The position numbers and the translations under genes were made by a program. Below, piece after piece: positions 16,498 through 26,544 of a stretch of 64,000 bases of DNA. This DNA is from Endozoicomonas sp. G2_1. Its GTDB lineage: Bacteria; Pseudomonadota; Gammaproteobacteria; Enterobacterales; Alteromonadaceae. Positions within the stretch are counted from its first letter, which is position 1. Each line of letters starts with the position of its first letter. The stretch lies in NCBI RefSeq assembly GCF_017744155.1, contig NZ_JAGHQT010000017.1:1-64000 (forward strand), in the 5' to 3' direction. The notes under the pieces were generated by a model, which made no database searches, was not told the origin of the DNA, and saw only the letters and a program-made list of their open reading frames with translations.

Positions 16498-17432
16498 TGT
16501 TAACTAAGCAGTATTTAACCCCATTATCTTTGAGTTTTGCTGTTCATGCGGCTATCGCTGTTGTGCTGTTTGCCGGCGATTTTAGCTATGAACTTGAAAA
16601 GCCAAAACCGAGCGTGATGCAGGTAACCAATTTACCTGAAACCGTTGAGCCGATTAAAGCGGTCGCGGTGGACAAGAAAAAGCTCGAAGCCAAAGTGAAT
16701 AAGATTAGGCAGCAGCAAGCTGCCGATAAAGCGCGTGAACAAAAGCGTATTAAAGAGCTTGAAGAGCGAGCTGCTGCCGCAAAGCGCAAACGCGCTAAAG
16801 AGCAAGAACGCATTAAAGCGCTCGAAAAACAGCGCAAGCAAAAAGAGCGCGAGAAGAAACAAGCTGAGTCAGCGGCTAAAAAAGCGCGGGCAAAAGCGGC
16901 AGAAGCTGAGAAAGTGCGCAAACGCAAAGAAGCTGAAAAGCGCAAAGCAGATAAAGCCGCCGCCGATGCCAAAGCCAAGCGCTTAAAAGAAGAAGCTGAA
17001 GCTAAAAAAGCAGCCGAGCTCAGAAAAAGGCGTGAGCAAGAGCGCAAGCGCAAAGAAAAAGAAGCGAGAGAAAAAGCTGAACAAGAGCGTTTATTAGCGG
17101 AGCAAATGGCGCAGGAGATGGCGACTCGTCAGCAAGCGCGGCGTCAACAAGTGCAGTCTGAAGTAAACCGTTTTGCTGCCTTGATCAGACAGACCATAGA
17201 TCGACACTTTATTAAGGACCGCAGTACAATGGAAGGTAAGTCTTGTAAATTGGTCATCACTCTAGCATCATCGGGCTTTGTCACCAATGTTATTAGTGGC
17301 AGTGGCGACGCTATAGTATGTGACGCTGCGAAAAAAGCGATATACAAGGCAGGGACTTTACCTGTATCGCAAGATCCTGATGTTTATCAAGAAATGAAGC
17401 GCATTAGTATCACCTTTAGCCCAGACTTTTAA
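16497..17432 (+). CDS. tolA: Cell envelope integrity protein TolA
   Basis: 311 residues. An inner-membrane anchor at about 9-27 is followed by a long Lys/Ala/Glu/Arg-rich helical rod (about 55-215) that spans the periplasm. A C-terminal globular domain (about 220-311) contains paired cysteines (GKSCKLVIT and DAIVCDAAKKA). TolA links the TolQR motor to TolB-Pal at the outer membrane. E. coli TolA is longer (421), the difference lying in the low-complexity rod, which varies between species. Start overlaps the tolR stop by one base. Confidence 0.94.
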   Translation: MLTKQYLTPLSLSFAVHAAIAVVLFAGDFSYELEKPKPSVMQVTNLPETVEPIKAVAVDKKKLEAKVNKIRQQQAADKAREQKRIKELEERAAAAKRKRAKEQERIKALEKQRKQKEREKKQAESAAKKARAKAAEAEKVRKRKEAEKRKADKAAADAKAKRLKEEAEAKKAAELRKRREQERKRKEKEAREKAEQERLLAEQMAQEMATRQQARRQQVQSEVNRFAALIRQTIDRHFIKDRSTMEGKSCKLVITLASSGFVTNVISGSGDAIVCDAAKKAIYKAGTLPVSQDPDVYQEMKRISITFSPDF

Positions 17433-17483
17433 TCGAGTTCAACTAAACCTATTGAGACAATAATTTAAGCGTACTAAAAATTT

Positions 17484-18830
17484 ATGAAAAAGATTATTTT
17501 AGCAATACTTTGTTTACCCATGTTGGTTATAAGCCAAGCATTCGCCACCTTAGAAATTGTCATTACCGGTGGTGTTGACGATGCAAGACCAGTGGCTGTG
17601 CTGCCATTTAAATGGGATAGCATTAACCCAATGCCGGAAAATATTAGCAAAGTGGTCAGTGATGATTTACTCAGAAGTGGTAAGTTTCGTCCGGTTGCGG
17701 CAGATCAATTTCCACAATTGGCTTATACCGATGCTGAACTCGATTACGCCGCGTGGGCAAGTCAAGGGGTAGAAGCGGTTGTCGTTGGTGCCATTAAAGA
17801 AGTATCAATTGGCCGTTTTCAAGTTGAATACCAACTCGTTGATGTTATTCGAGGCCAAATTACCGGTGGCCAGTCGCAAATGTTAAGTGATGGTCAATTG
17901 GTTTCCGCCAATGATCACGTTCTTGATGAAGGTTTGGTTGAAATTAGTACTAGTCAATTCCGCCAATACGCGCACCAGATTAGCGACAATATATATGAAA
18001 CGCTAACAGGCACTAAGGGCGCGTTTTTAACCAAAATTGCGTACGTGATTGTTCGAGACCAAGAAGAGTTTCCATTTCAATTAGCGATTTCAGATTACGA
18101 CGGTTTTAACGAAGTTGTACTGCTGCGCTCAAAAGAGCCGCTGATGTCGCCAAGCTGGCACCCAAGTGGCAATACTTTGGCTTACGTGACATTTGAAAAT
18201 CGCCAAGCACAAGTGTACACCATGGATATTTACACCGCGCGTAGAACGTTAGTCAGTTCATTTCCGGGAATAAATGGCGCACCACAGTGGTCTCCTGATG
18301 GTAACAAGTTGGCAATGGTATTGTCGAAAGATGGCAACCCTGACATTTTTGTTATGGATATGAATACTAAGCAATTACGTAAAATTACTCGTCACCGTGC
18401 GATTGATACTGAACCAAGTTGGAGTCCAGATGGAAATTCTTTGGTATTTAGTTCAGAACGGGGTGGAAAAGCGCAGCTATATCGCGTAAATTTAGTCGAT
18501 GGTAAATTGCGACGATTAACATTTGACGGCGAAATGAACTTAGGTGGCTCTTTAACACCTGACGGTCGTCAACTAATTATGGTTAATCGCACCCGTGGGC
18601 AATACCATTTAGCAAAACAGGAATTAGGCTCAGGAATCTTTCAAGTGCTAACTAAAACGCGCTTGGACGAATCGCCAAGTGTATCGCCTAACGGCGGTAT
18701 GATTATTTACAGTACTTTACACAATCAACGTCAAGTACTGGCTTTAGTGTCGGTTGATGGTCGCTTTAAAGCGCGATTGCCGGCACTCGATGGTGAAGTT
18801 AAATCACCAGCGTGGTCACCCTATTTATAA
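17484..18830 (+). CDS. tolB: Tol-Pal system beta-propeller protein TolB
   Basis: 448 residues with a signal peptide (about 1-21, cleaved after SQAFA), an N-terminal domain and a six-bladed propeller. The propeller shows repeated WSPDG-type blades ([36 protein letters not shown]). TolB is periplasmic, binds Pal and receives TolA. It lies 51 bases after tolA in the operon. Confidence 0.96.
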   Translation: MKKIILAILCLPMLVISQAFATLEIVITGGVDDARPVAVLPFKWDSINPMPENISKVVSDDLLRSGKFRPVAADQFPQLAYTDAELDYAAWASQGVEAVVVGAIKEVSIGRFQVEYQLVDVIRGQITGGQSQMLSDGQLVSANDHVLDEGLVEISTSQFRQYAHQISDNIYETLTGTKGAFLTKIAYVIVRDQEEFPFQLAISDYDGFNEVVLLRSKEPLMSPSWHPSGNTLAYVTFENRQAQVYTMDIYTARRTLVSSFPGINGAPQWSPDGNKLAMVLSKDGNPDIFVMDMNTKQLRKITRHRAIDTEPSWSPDGNSLVFSSERGGKAQLYRVNLVDGKLRRLTFDGEMNLGGSLTPDGRQLIMVNRTRGQYHLAKQELGSGIFQVLTKTRLDESPSVSPNGGMIIYSTLHNQRQVLALVSVDGRFKARLPALDGEVKSPAWSPYL

Positions 18831-18875
18831 CAATATGAATTTTTATTGAATTACATGAATTATAAGGAAAAAGAA

Positions 18876-19427
18876 ATGCGCTTGAATAAAACTCTTAAAG
18901 CTATCTCTGTAGCTTTACCTTTAATGGCATTAGCGGCTTGTTCATCAAACACTGGTTCTGATAGCACAGATGCTCAAGTAACTGACACTAATTCAGCAGC
19001 TAACAGCGCTGCTCAAACACAAGCAACTGTTCAAGCTACTGCGGCAGCTGAGCAAGCGCGTATTGAAGAAATCAAGCGCAAGACAATTGCTGAATTAAAA
19101 GCTAAAAACATTGTTTACTTTGAATTTGACAAGTCTACAGTAAGTGACGAGTTTGCTCGCGTATTAGACGCTCATGCAAAATTCTTATCAGCTAACAGCG
19201 ACAAGAGTGTATTGGTTGAAGGTCACACTGATGCTCGCGGTACACCTGAGTACAACATTGCTTTAGGTGAGCGTCGTGCAAAAGCAGTTGTTAGCTACTT
19301 AGAAGCGTTAGGCGTAGATGCTAACCAATTATCTGTCGTTAGCTACGGCGAAGAAAAGCCTATGGTAAAAGATCGCTCTGAAGCAGCGTTCGCTAAAAAT
19401 CGTCGTGCGGTATTAGTATACAAATAA
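18876..19427 (+). CDS. pal: Peptidoglycan-associated lipoprotein Pal
   Basis: 183 residues from the ATG at 18876, which has an AAGGA site 7 bases upstream. The longer frame starting at a TTG (18846) would place ten residues before the lipoprotein signal and is rejected. The lipobox LAAC at about 22-25 sets the lipidated Cys. An Ala/Thr-rich linker follows, then an OmpA-like domain with the peptidoglycan-binding segment [16 protein letters not shown]. Pal tethers the outer membrane to the wall and is the endpoint of the Tol motor. Confidence 0.96.
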   Translation: MRLNKTLKAISVALPLMALAACSSNTGSDSTDAQVTDTNSAANSAAQTQATVQATAAAEQARIEEIKRKTIAELKAKNIVYFEFDKSTVSDEFARVLDAHAKFLSANSDKSVLVEGHTDARGTPEYNIALGERRAKAVVSYLEALGVDANQLSVVSYGEEKPMVKDRSEAAFAKNRRAVLVYK

Positions 19428-19436
19428 GAGACCTGA

Positions 19437-20237
19437 ATGAAACTGAATAAAGTTTTATTGGGCGCTCCACTGGCTGCTGGGGCATTTATTGTCTTGGCAG
19501 CTCAGTCTCCGGCGCCGGTTATCGATGTTAGTGGCGCTAACAACAACCTACCACAAGCCAGCGTAACAGACCGATTATCTTCACTTGAGCGCAAGCTCGA
19601 CGCTCGTAATCGAGCTCAAGTTACCATTCAACGTCAGCTTAACGAACTACAAGACGAAGTAAATGAGCTTAGAGGGGTGACAGAGCTTCATACTCACCAA
19701 CTCAGTCAAATTCTCGATCGTCAGCGTGAACTCTACCAAGAAATAGATCGCCGCATGCAGTCAGTTAATCAAGCTGCAAGTGCACCTGTTCCCGCCACTA
19801 TCGCCGCACCCAATGTGCCAGCGAGTGCGACACCGCAGGTGAGTTATAGCGATAACTTAACTGAAAACGAAGCATATGATCGCGCTGTCAATATGGTACT
19901 AAAAGACAAGCGTTACGAGCAGGCAATTCCAGAGTTTAGAGCGTTTAACAAAAAGTATCCTAACTCTACTTATGCAGCCAATGCTCATTACTGGTTAGGG
20001 CAATTGTTGTTTAATAAAGGCGAACTCGCCGAAGCTAAGCAAGAATTTGAAGTAGTTGTTGATCAATTTCAAGACTCAAACAAACGCAGCGATGCCTTGT
20101 TGAAGTTGGCAATGGTTGCTCAAAAGCAAAGTGATAACGCTAGAGCGATTGTCTTATATCGCCAAGTGATTGAACAATACCCAAACACCAGTGCAGCGCA
20201 GCTTGCAAAACCAAGATTAGCATCAATTAGTCAGTAG
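19437..20237 (+). CDS. cpoB: Cell division coordinator CpoB (YbgF)
   Basis: 266 residues. It has a signal peptide (about 1-22), an N-terminal coiled-coil trimerisation segment (about 40-105, with SLERKLDARNRAQ and LNELQDEVNEL), a Pro/Ala linker, and C-terminal TPR repeats (about 145-262, with NAHYWLGQLLFNKGELAEAK). CpoB links PBP1B activity with the Tol system during division. It is the last gene of the operon, 9 bases after pal. In E. coli cpoB is likewise followed by a tRNA-Lys cluster and nadA, so the synteny is ancient. Confidence 0.93.
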   Translation: MKLNKVLLGAPLAAGAFIVLAAQSPAPVIDVSGANNNLPQASVTDRLSSLERKLDARNRAQVTIQRQLNELQDEVNELRGVTELHTHQLSQILDRQRELYQEIDRRMQSVNQAASAPVPATIAAPNVPASATPQVSYSDNLTENEAYDRAVNMVLKDKRYEQAIPEFRAFNKKYPNSTYAANAHYWLGQLLFNKGELAEAKQEFEVVVDQFQDSNKRSDALLKLAMVAQKQSDNARAIVLYRQVIEQYPNTSAAQLAKPRLASISQ

Positions 20238-20312
20238 TTTGTTTATAAGTTGTTCATTGTGTTCTGTTTTTGTTCGAACAAACAAATATTGATAAAAAAG
20301 ATGAATTTATTG

Positions 20313-20350
20313 TTGCACTAAAAAAAATTATCAGTATTATATGCCCCGCG
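20313..20350 (+). promoter_or_regulatory. Stable-RNA-type promoter of the tRNA-Lys array
   Basis: TTGCAC (20313-20318), a 16-base spacer and TATTAT (20335-20340) are followed by the G/C-rich discriminator GCCCCGCG. Such a discriminator is typical of promoters under stringent (ppGpp) control. It lies about 40 bases before the first tRNA. A perfect 14-base palindrome, TTTGTTCGAACAAA, lies upstream at 20269-20282; its role is unknown. Confidence 0.7.
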
Positions 20351-20381
20351 TTGAACGGAGACGTTCAGCGCAATTCGGTAT

Positions 20382-20457
20382 CGGTCGTTAGCTCAGTTGG
20401 TAGAGCAGTTGGCTTTTAACCAATTTGTCGAAGGTTCAAATCCTTCACGACCGACCA
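20382..20457 (+). tRNA. tRNA-Lys (anticodon TTT), copy 1
   Basis: 76 bases including an encoded CCA. The acceptor stem CGGTCGT pairs with ACGACCG, and the D arm GCTCAGTTGGTAGAGC is intact. The anticodon arm GTTGG-CTTTTAA-CCAAT places TTT at 20415-20417, and the T arm AAGGTTCAAATCCTT is intact. It decodes AAA and AAG. Confidence 0.97.
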
Positions 20458-20469
20458 CTTTCTTAAGGT

Positions 20470-20551
20470 GATTTAGTTATAAGTAATGAAAGCCAAGGCT
20501 TTTAACACTTATACCTAAATTAAAGTCAAAGGTTTAAACCGTTACGACTGA
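20470..20551 (+). pseudogene. tRNA-Lys-like decayed unit 1
   Basis: The anticodon-loop segment AAGGCTTTTAAC is kept (around 20494-20505), and a T-arm-like stretch GTCAAAGGTTTAAACC follows at about 20525-20540. The acceptor and D arms are lost. The loop segment is preceded by AAAGCC, giving the hairpin AAAGCC-AA-GGCTTT in place of the tRNA anticodon stem. Confidence 0.6.
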
Positions 20552-20578
20552 AAACTTATTAAAGTGGAGTGTATAAAG

Positions 20579-20650
20579 AATTAAAGCTAAGGCTTTTAAC
20601 TTTTATATCAAAGTTAAGGTTGAAGATTAAGGTCTTCAAATTATTACACT
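20579..20650 (+). pseudogene. tRNA-Lys-like decayed unit 2
   Basis: TAAAGCTAAGGCTTTTAAC at about 20582-20600 is followed by a diverged T-arm region. It is more decayed than unit 1. Together with unit 1 it fills the spacer between tRNA copies 1 and 2. Confidence 0.5.
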
Positions 20651-20711
20651 TTCAGATTAATCCTTGCGTTAATTGTCAGCGTAATATACCGGACAATATG
20701 AAATCTATCAT

Positions 20712-20787
20712 CGGTCGTTAGCTCAGTTGGTAGAGCAGTTGGCTTTTAACCAATTTGTCGAAGGTTCAAATCCTTCACGACCGACCA
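20712..20787 (+). tRNA. tRNA-Lys (anticodon TTT), copy 2
   Basis: Identical in all 76 bases to copy 1, including the encoded CCA. Confidence 0.97.
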
Positions 20788-20851
20788 CTCTTTTAGATTA
20801 ATCTTTGCATTAATTTTACGAGTGACATTTCAAAATATAAATATCTATCAT

Positions 20852-20927
20852 CGGTCGTTAGCTCAGTTGGTAGAGCAGTTGGCTTTTAACCAATTTGTCG
20901 AAGGTTCAAATCCTTCACGACCGACCA
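20852..20927 (+). tRNA. tRNA-Lys (anticodon TTT), copy 3
   Basis: Identical to copies 1 and 2. It is separated from copy 2 by only 64 bases. Much of that spacer (TTTTAGATTAAT and ATAAATATCTATCATCGG) recurs before copy 4, showing unit duplication. Confidence 0.97.
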
Positions 20928-20955
20928 CTCTTTTTTGAGTGAAATAGTTTGAGTA

Positions 20956-21026
20956 AAGTAAAGCCAAGGCTTTTAACGCTATTATTCAAATTAAAGGTCG
21001 AAGGACAAACCTCTCGATCGAACACT
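20956..21026 (+). pseudogene. tRNA-Lys-like decayed unit 3
   Basis: AAAGCCAAGGCTTTTAAC is at about 20960-20977, and GGTCGAAGGACAAACC, a diverged T arm, follows at about 20996-21011. A residual acceptor-like tail CGATCGAACA comes last. Confidence 0.6.
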
Positions 21027-21088
21027 CTTTTAGATTAATTTGTGTATTAGTTCAAAGAGTGACATTTCAGAATATAAATATCTATCAT

Positions 21089-21164
21089 CGGTCGTTAGCT
21101 CAGTTGGTAGAGCAGTTGGCTTTTAACCAATTTGTCGAAGGTTCAAATCCTTCACGACCGACCA
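21089..21164 (+). tRNA. tRNA-Lys (anticodon TTT), copy 4
   Basis: Identical to the other three copies over 76 bases, with an encoded CCA. Confidence 0.97.
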
Positions 21165-21190
21165 CCTTCTTGAAATAATTTATTTTAAAA

Positions 21191-21263
21191 TAGTAAAAGC
21201 CAAGGCTTTTAACACTTATACCTAATTTACGGTCGAGGGTTCAAAGCTTTCACGACCGACCAC
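21191..21263 (+). pseudogene. tRNA-Lys-like decayed unit 4
   Basis: This is the best preserved 3' half. AAAGCCAAGGCTTTTAAC is followed by GGTCGAGGGTTCAAAGC and TTCACGACCGACCA, so the T arm, the 3' acceptor strand and CCA are nearly complete. The 5' acceptor strand and D arm are absent. The middle segment AACACTTATACCTAA is shared with unit 1. Confidence 0.65.
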
Positions 21264-21289
21264 TTATTCAAGTGAGCATAAGCGTAAGC

Positions 21290-21340
21290 AGTGAAAGCCA
21301 AGGCTTTTAACGCTTGGTCCTAATCTAAGTTAAATTTCCA
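21290..21340 (+). pseudogene. tRNA-Lys-like decayed unit 5
   Basis: GAAAGCCAAGGCTTTTAACG at about 21292-21311 is followed by CTTGGTCCTAATCTAAG, with no recognisable T arm. It is the last unit. The remaining 245 bases to nadA hold only A/T-rich sequence with a -10-like TATAAT at 21545-21550. Confidence 0.5.
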
Positions 21341-21544
21341 GATTATTGCTGTCTAGCTGCTTTTTTACATTGTTTAACTCTCCTAAAAATACAAAAATCT
21401 AAGCTAAGTTTTACGCTTAAATAGCTTAGATCGAATTTTGATGCTAACTCAATCATAGTAAACCACCATGTCTATTTGGGTCGCTATAGCCTGCCGTTAT
21501 CCTAAATTCTCTATCCGTATATACACTTTCGTCGCTATCTCGCG

Positions 21545-21550
21545 TATAAT
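21545..21550 (+). promoter_or_regulatory. Possible -10 element for nadA
   Basis: A perfect TATAAT lies 35 bases before the nadA start. I find no good -35 at the expected distance, so this is tentative. Confidence 0.35.
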
Positions 21551-21585
21551 TCCGCGGTTTCATTTTTATTACCAAGAGAGTTGAT

Positions 21586-22623
21586 ATGGCACAAAGCAAC
21601 CTTGCAGTCGACATAGATTTTCAGTTTCCTGCAAAGCCAAAACCGTTAACTAGCGATCAAAGAGCACAATACAAAGAAAGTATTAAACGCTTGTTAAAAG
21701 AAAAAAATGCGGTTTTAGTTGCCCATTACTACACAGACCCTGAAATTCAAGCGTTGGCGGAAGAAACTGGTGGCTGTGTTGCTGACTCTCTTGAAATGGC
21801 TCGTTTTGGTAATCAGCACTCTGCTGATATGTTAATTGTTGCCGGTGTCCGTTTTATGGGGGAGACAGCAAAAGTATTAACACCGGAGAAAACTGTAGTG
21901 ATGCCGACGCTAGAAGCCACCTGTTCGCTCGACTTAGGCTGTCCAATCGAGCAGTTTAATGCTTTTTGTGATCAACACCCTGATCGCACAGTTGTGGTAT
22001 ATGCCAATACCTCAACAGCCGTCAAGGCTCGTGCTGACTGGATTGTTACCTCGTCTTGTGCGCTAGAAATCATTGAACACCTTGACGACAATGGCGAAAA
22101 AATTATCTGGGGCCCAGACCGCCATTTAGGCAACTACATCCAAAAGCAAACGGGTGCTGATATGCTGATGTGGCAGGGCGCTTGTATCGTTCACGACGAG
22201 TTTAAAACGAAAGCGTTACACGATATGAAACATTTACATCCAGACGCTGCCGTGCTTGTTCACCCTGAGTCACCAGCAGAAATTATTGACCTGGCCGATG
22301 CGGTTGGCTCAACAAGCCAGCTAATTAAAGCGGCGCAAGAATTGCCAAACAAAAAATTTATCGTTGCAACAGACCGCGGTATTTTCTACAAAATGCAGCA
22401 ACTTTGCCCTGAAAAAGAATTTTTTGAAGCGCCAACTGCAGGCGATGGTGCAACCTGTCGTAGCTGTGCTCACTGTCCTTGGATGGCGATGAATGGCTTG
22501 GCTGAAATTGAACAGGCACTAATTAACCCAGAAGGTAAAGAAGTGTTTGTCGATATGTCATTACGTGACGGCGCGTTAAAGTCGCTTAATCGCATGCTTG
22601 ATTTCTCCGCTGCGAATAAATAG
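21586..22623 (+). CDS. nadA: Quinolinate synthase NadA
   Basis: 345 residues. NadA condenses iminoaspartate with dihydroxyacetone phosphate to quinolinate in de novo NAD synthesis and carries a 4Fe-4S cluster. Candidate cluster cysteines are in [12 protein letters not shown] (about 112), [10 protein letters not shown] (about 164), and the C-terminal [13 protein letters not shown]. The triplicated-domain features [10 protein letters not shown] and HPESPAEI are clear. The ATG start has an AAGAGAG site upstream. An intrinsic terminator follows. Confidence 0.96.
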   Translation: MAQSNLAVDIDFQFPAKPKPLTSDQRAQYKESIKRLLKEKNAVLVAHYYTDPEIQALAEETGGCVADSLEMARFGNQHSADMLIVAGVRFMGETAKVLTPEKTVVMPTLEATCSLDLGCPIEQFNAFCDQHPDRTVVVYANTSTAVKARADWIVTSSCALEIIEHLDDNGEKIIWGPDRHLGNYIQKQTGADMLMWQGACIVHDEFKTKALHDMKHLHPDAAVLVHPESPAEIIDLADAVGSTSQLIKAAQELPNKKFIVATDRGIFYKMQQLCPEKEFFEAPTAGDGATCRSCAHCPWMAMNGLAEIEQALINPEGKEVFVDMSLRDGALKSLNRMLDFSAANK

Positions 22624-22661
22624 TAAGCAACAATAAAGAATATCTTGTTATTCAGTAAAAT

Positions 22662-22687
22662 AGCCTTGCACTAGCAAGGCTTTTTTT
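22662..22687 (+). terminator. Intrinsic terminator of nadA
   Basis: AGCCTTGC and GCAAGGCT pair around ACTA and are followed by seven T. Confidence 0.88.
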
Positions 22688-22728
22688 CTAACATAGCGCA
22701 GCTTTTAACGCCCGTTAAAAGCCATAGT

Positions 22729-22816
22729 GGTGAAGTGTCCGAGTGGCCGAAGGAGCACGCCTGGAAAGTGTGTATACCGCAAGGTATCGAGGGTTCGAAT
22801 CCCTCCTTCACCGCCA
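22729..22816 (+). tRNA. tRNA-Ser (anticodon GGA)
   Basis: 88 bases with an encoded CCA and the long variable arm of a class II tRNA (TGTATACCGCAAGGTATCG region). The acceptor stem GGTGAAG pairs with CTTCACC. The anticodon GGA (22763-22765) sits in loop CTGGAAA, and the T arm GAGGGTTCGAATCCCTC is perfect. It decodes UCC and UCU. It is very close in sequence to the E. coli Ser-GGA tRNA. From here to ackA at 23023 I see only A/T-rich leader. Confidence 0.97.
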
Positions 22817-23022
22817 TTGTTTTCTTGTTTAACCGCCTTTTTCCAATAAAGCCTAATTCTTTTTTCTTTATCACGTTAAAATTTGCGCTTAATTATTGGT
22901 TATATACTTACAATCATCTTCTATACTTAAAAGCAATTTTTTTGATCTATTTTCGGGTATTTGCCGAGTAATTACTCTATAATTGTCTTTTTATCTATCT
23001 TGCTGTTTCTGCTGAGGATCTA

Positions 23023-24231
23023 ATGTCGAAAACACCCCATGCTCTGGTTTTAAACTGTGGCAGTTCTTCTTTGAAGTTTGCCATTATTAACGGTCAATCT
23101 GGAGAAAGTATTTTTTCAGGTTTAGCTGAGTGCTTGGGGGAGCGCGATGCAAGGTTAAAATGGTTATTCAACAATGAAAAAACCAAACAAGACTTGCCTG
23201 AGGGCGCTTCGCATCAGCAAGCTATTGACAGCCTAGTTGCATTAATTCATCAATTTGAACTGACTGAGTTAATTACGGCCGTTGGTCACCGCGTCGTGCA
23301 CGGTGGTGAAACTTTTACACAATCTAGTTTGATTGATAATGACGTTAAAGCAGCAATTAGCAAGGTTGCTAAGTTGGCACCGCTTCACAACCCAGCTAAT
23401 TTGGTGGGCATAGAAGCAGCACAAAAAAGTTTTGCCGATTTACCGCAAGTTGCGGTGTTTGATACCGCTTTTCACCAATCTATGCCGGAGCATGCGTATT
23501 TGTACGCATTGCCTAAGAGTTTGTATCGCGACCACGGGGTTCGCCGTTATGGTTTTCACGGCACTAGCCATAGCTATGTCAGTGGTGAAGCCGCCAAAAT
23601 GTTGCAAAAGCCACTGGACCAAACAAACGTGATTACAGCGCATTTGGGCAATGGTTGCTCAGTGGCGGCGATAAAGGCGGGTAAGAGCGTTGATACGTCG
23701 ATGGGGTTAACACCACTCGCGGGTGTTGTTATGGGCACGCGTAGCGGTGATATTGATCCGGGTATTATTTATTACTTAACGGAAACGCTTGATTACTCGA
23801 CTCAACAGCTCGACAACTTACTTAACAAAGAAAGTGGTTTGAAAGGTCTGTCTGAAATCAGCAACGACTGTCGCACACTTGAAGAAGCCATGTTCGATGG
23901 CAATCAGGCAGCCAAGTTAGCGCTTGATATTTTCTGCTATAAACTTGCCAAGCAAATTGCCGCTTATATGGTCGCCGTTGGCCGCCTAGATGCCTTGGTT
24001 TTTACCGGCGGTATTGGCGAGAATTCTGACTATATTCGCGAGCAGGTGATTAACCAGCTTGGCTTTTTAGGTTTAGAGTTGGATGACGCTGCTAACGTTG
24101 CCGCGCGTTTTGGTGCTGCCGGCAGCATTTGTCGTAATGACGGTATTCAAGCGTTGGTGATTCCAACTAATGAAGAATTTGTTATTGCCAGTGACGCATT
24201 GAGATTAGCGCAATTGAGCGAGGAGAAATAA
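23023..24231 (+). CDS. ackA: Acetate kinase
   Basis: 402 residues. AckA interconverts acetate plus ATP and acetyl phosphate. The family signatures [13 protein letters not shown] (N-terminal phosphate-binding), [14 protein letters not shown] (close to the sequence here, [15 protein letters not shown]), [23 protein letters not shown] and FTGGIGENS are all visible. A GAGG ribosome site precedes the ATG. It forms an operon with pta (1 base between stop and start). Confidence 0.97.
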   Translation: MSKTPHALVLNCGSSSLKFAIINGQSGESIFSGLAECLGERDARLKWLFNNEKTKQDLPEGASHQQAIDSLVALIHQFELTELITAVGHRVVHGGETFTQSSLIDNDVKAAISKVAKLAPLHNPANLVGIEAAQKSFADLPQVAVFDTAFHQSMPEHAYLYALPKSLYRDHGVRRYGFHGTSHSYVSGEAAKMLQKPLDQTNVITAHLGNGCSVAAIKAGKSVDTSMGLTPLAGVVMGTRSGDIDPGIIYYLTETLDYSTQQLDNLLNKESGLKGLSEISNDCRTLEEAMFDGNQAAKLALDIFCYKLAKQIAAYMVAVGRLDALVFTGGIGENSDYIREQVINQLGFLGLELDDAANVAARFGAAGSICRNDGIQALVIPTNEEFVIASDALRLAQLSEEK

Positions 24232-24232
24232 C

Positions 24233-26374
24233 ATGGCGAAACCAATAATGTTAATTCCCGTTGGCAGTAGTGTTGGCTTAACCTCTGTTAGTTTAGGTTT
24301 GGTTCGTGCTATTGAACAACAAGCGATAGATGTTGGTTTTTACAAACCTATTTCTCAGCCTCGCGACAATGACATGGGGCCAGAAAAATCGACAGAAATT
24401 ATTCGTAACACCAGTAACATCGAACCACCAAGACCACTGGATTTATCATTTGCCGAGCAAATGTTTTCAGACGGTCGCGCTGATGTCTTACTTGAAGAAA
24501 TTGTCGGTCGTTTGCAGTCTTATGCTGGCGATGGTCAAATCGTTGTCGTTGAAGGTTTAGTACCAACCAGAGACAAGGGGTATATCAACCGCTTAAACCG
24601 TATGATTGCCGGCGCCATTGGTGCTGATGTTGTTTTTGTGACAACGCCAAGTACTTATTCAAATGAGCATTTGGAAGATTTGTTGGAAATTGCGATTAAT
24701 CACTATGGCGGTATCAACAACGAAAAAGTGCTCGGTTGTATTTTTAACAAAGTAGCACCGCCAACAGACAAATACGGCCACATCGGCTTAGATGTTAAAG
24801 AATTACCAACTGAGCAGCACTTTTTACAAGAAGTGAAACGCATCAAATCACTACCGTTGTTCATCAAATCTCATTTTAACTTGTTGGGCATAGTGCCATG
24901 GCAGTTTGATATGGTGGCACCGCGAGTGAAAGATCTCGCCGAATTTATGAATGCTGAAGTTCTCAATGAAGGTGATTATGAACACAGGCGTTTGCGTTCA
25001 ATCAATTTCTGTGCCCGCACAGTATCAAATATGTTGAGTCACTTTAACCCGAACACACTAATTGTGACACCGGGTGATCGCAGTGATGTCATTGTCGCGA
25101 CCTGTTTATCTGTGATGAACGGTATTAAGATTGGCGCAATTTTATTAACGGGTGGTATTACCCCTGACGATAAAATTATGAAGTTATGTCAGCAAGCGTT
25201 AGGCACTGGCGTGCCTTTATTACTGACCGATGGCGATACCTGGCAAACATCAATTAAGCTTCAACACTTTAATTTTGAAGTACCAGTTGATGATGAGCAA
25301 CGCATTGAAAAAGTGAAGAACCACACCGCTCAGCACATCGATAAAGAGTGGATTACTTCATTTGCAGAGGCCGAGTCACAACATCGCAAATTGTCACCAC
25401 CTGCATTTAGGTACTTATTGACTGAGCGCGCCCGCAAAGCCAATAAAACTATCGTATTACCGGAAGGTAACGAACCAAGAACGATAAAAGCAGCGGCAAT
25501 TTGTGGTGAACGAAAAATTGCTCGCACTGTGTTGTTGGGCGACAAACAAGAAATACTGCGTATTGCCGAGCACCAAGGTGTTGAACTCAACGATTATGTT
25601 CGCATTGTTGAACCGGAGTCGATAATCGACCAATACGTCGCGCCAATGGTAGAGCTTCGCAAGCACAAGGGCTTAACCGATGTTGTTGCCGAAGAGCAAT
25701 TACAAGATACTGTCGTTCTTGGCACTATGATGTTAGCCGAAAACGAGGTTGATGGTTTGGTTTCTGGCGCAGTAAACACAACCGCCAATACTATTCGTCC
25801 ACCACTGCAGTTGATTAAAACCGCGCCAGATTGCAGTTTAGTTTCTTCAGTCTTCTTCATGTTGTTACCTGAGCAAGTATTGGTTTATGGTGACTGTGCG
25901 ATTAACCCAGACCCAACCGCTGAGCAATTGGCTGACATTGCGATTCAATCAGCTGAATCGGCTATTTCTTTTGGTATCGAACCGAAAGTTGCAATGATTA
26001 GCTACAGCACAGGGACATCAGGTCAGGGTGACGATGTTGAAAAAGTGAGAAAAGCGACCGAGATTGCCAAAGAAAAGCGTCCGGACTTACTTATTGATGG
26101 CCCTCTGCAATACGATGCTGCCGTTATGGCTAATGTCGCTCGTAAAAAGGCGCCAAACAGCCCAGTAGCAGGGCAGGCAACAGTATTTATTTTCCCTGAC
26201 TTGAATACGGGCAATACAACCTATAAAGCGGTTCAACGTAGCGCCGATTTGGTCAGTATTGGTCCTATGCTGCAAGGTATGGGCAAGCCAGTAAACGACT
26301 TATCTCGCGGTGCTTTAGTTGAAGATATCGTTTACACCATAGCACTTACCGCGATTCAAGCCGCGCAACACTAA
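24233..26374 (+). CDS. pta: Phosphate acetyltransferase
   Basis: 713 residues, matching the long E. coli-type Pta (714). Pta interconverts acetyl-CoA and acetyl phosphate. An N-terminal P-loop-like regulatory domain ([16 protein letters not shown], about 1-220), a middle DRTGG-type domain (about 225-340), and a C-terminal catalytic PTA domain (from about 385, with [23 protein letters not shown] and [11 protein letters not shown]) are all seen. It follows ackA directly, and a strong terminator closes the operon. Confidence 0.96.
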   Translation: MAKPIMLIPVGSSVGLTSVSLGLVRAIEQQAIDVGFYKPISQPRDNDMGPEKSTEIIRNTSNIEPPRPLDLSFAEQMFSDGRADVLLEEIVGRLQSYAGDGQIVVVEGLVPTRDKGYINRLNRMIAGAIGADVVFVTTPSTYSNEHLEDLLEIAINHYGGINNEKVLGCIFNKVAPPTDKYGHIGLDVKELPTEQHFLQEVKRIKSLPLFIKSHFNLLGIVPWQFDMVAPRVKDLAEFMNAEVLNEGDYEHRRLRSINFCARTVSNMLSHFNPNTLIVTPGDRSDVIVATCLSVMNGIKIGAILLTGGITPDDKIMKLCQQALGTGVPLLLTDGDTWQTSIKLQHFNFEVPVDDEQRIEKVKNHTAQHIDKEWITSFAEAESQHRKLSPPAFRYLLTERARKANKTIVLPEGNEPRTIKAAAICGERKIARTVLLGDKQEILRIAEHQGVELNDYVRIVEPESIIDQYVAPMVELRKHKGLTDVVAEEQLQDTVVLGTMMLAENEVDGLVSGAVNTTANTIRPPLQLIKTAPDCSLVSSVFFMLLPEQVLVYGDCAINPDPTAEQLADIAIQSAESAISFGIEPKVAMISYSTGTSGQGDDVEKVRKATEIAKEKRPDLLIDGPLQYDAAVMANVARKKAPNSPVAGQATVFIFPDLNTGNTTYKAVQRSADLVSIGPMLQGMGKPVNDLSRGALVEDIVYTIALTAIQAAQH

Positions 26375-26397
26375 CTATTTATTATCAATATAGACGT

Positions 26398-26441
26398 AAG
26401 TGATAAACAACCAATACTGGGTTGTTTATCACTTTGCTTTT
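26398..26441 (+). terminator. Intrinsic terminator of ackA-pta
   Basis: AAGTGATAAACAACC (26398-26412) and its exact complement (26420-26434) form a 15-bp stem with a 7-base loop, followed by TGCTTTT. Confidence 0.75.
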
Positions 26442-26544
26442 AGTTGCTCAATGACGCAAACTTTTATTCCCTTCTGGTAAGTTAGACAAATATCCAAGTT
26501 TCATTCATGATGAACATCACGTTCATTAACCTATTATTAACTTT

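Noticed and set aside
16586-17053. 155-residue minus-strand open frame opposite tolA
   Set aside because: It is the complement of the Lys/Ala/Glu codon-rich rod of TolA, low complexity (Ser/Ala/Leu/Arg), with no ribosome site or independent support.
20382-21340. CRISPR-like array reading of the repeated tRNA-Lys region
   Set aside because: Repeats are complete 76-base tRNAs with encoded CCA and irregular spacers that are themselves tRNA-derived; no cas genes are present.
22671-22971. Open frames on both strands across the tRNA-Ser gene
   Set aside because: They run through an intact tRNA and the nadA terminator; the translated tRNA sequence is a common artefact.
22955-22983. ackA promoter with -10 TATAAT at 22978-22983
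   Set aside because: The -10 is perfect, but the only -35-like TTGCCG is 11 bases away, too close; not listed as a feature.
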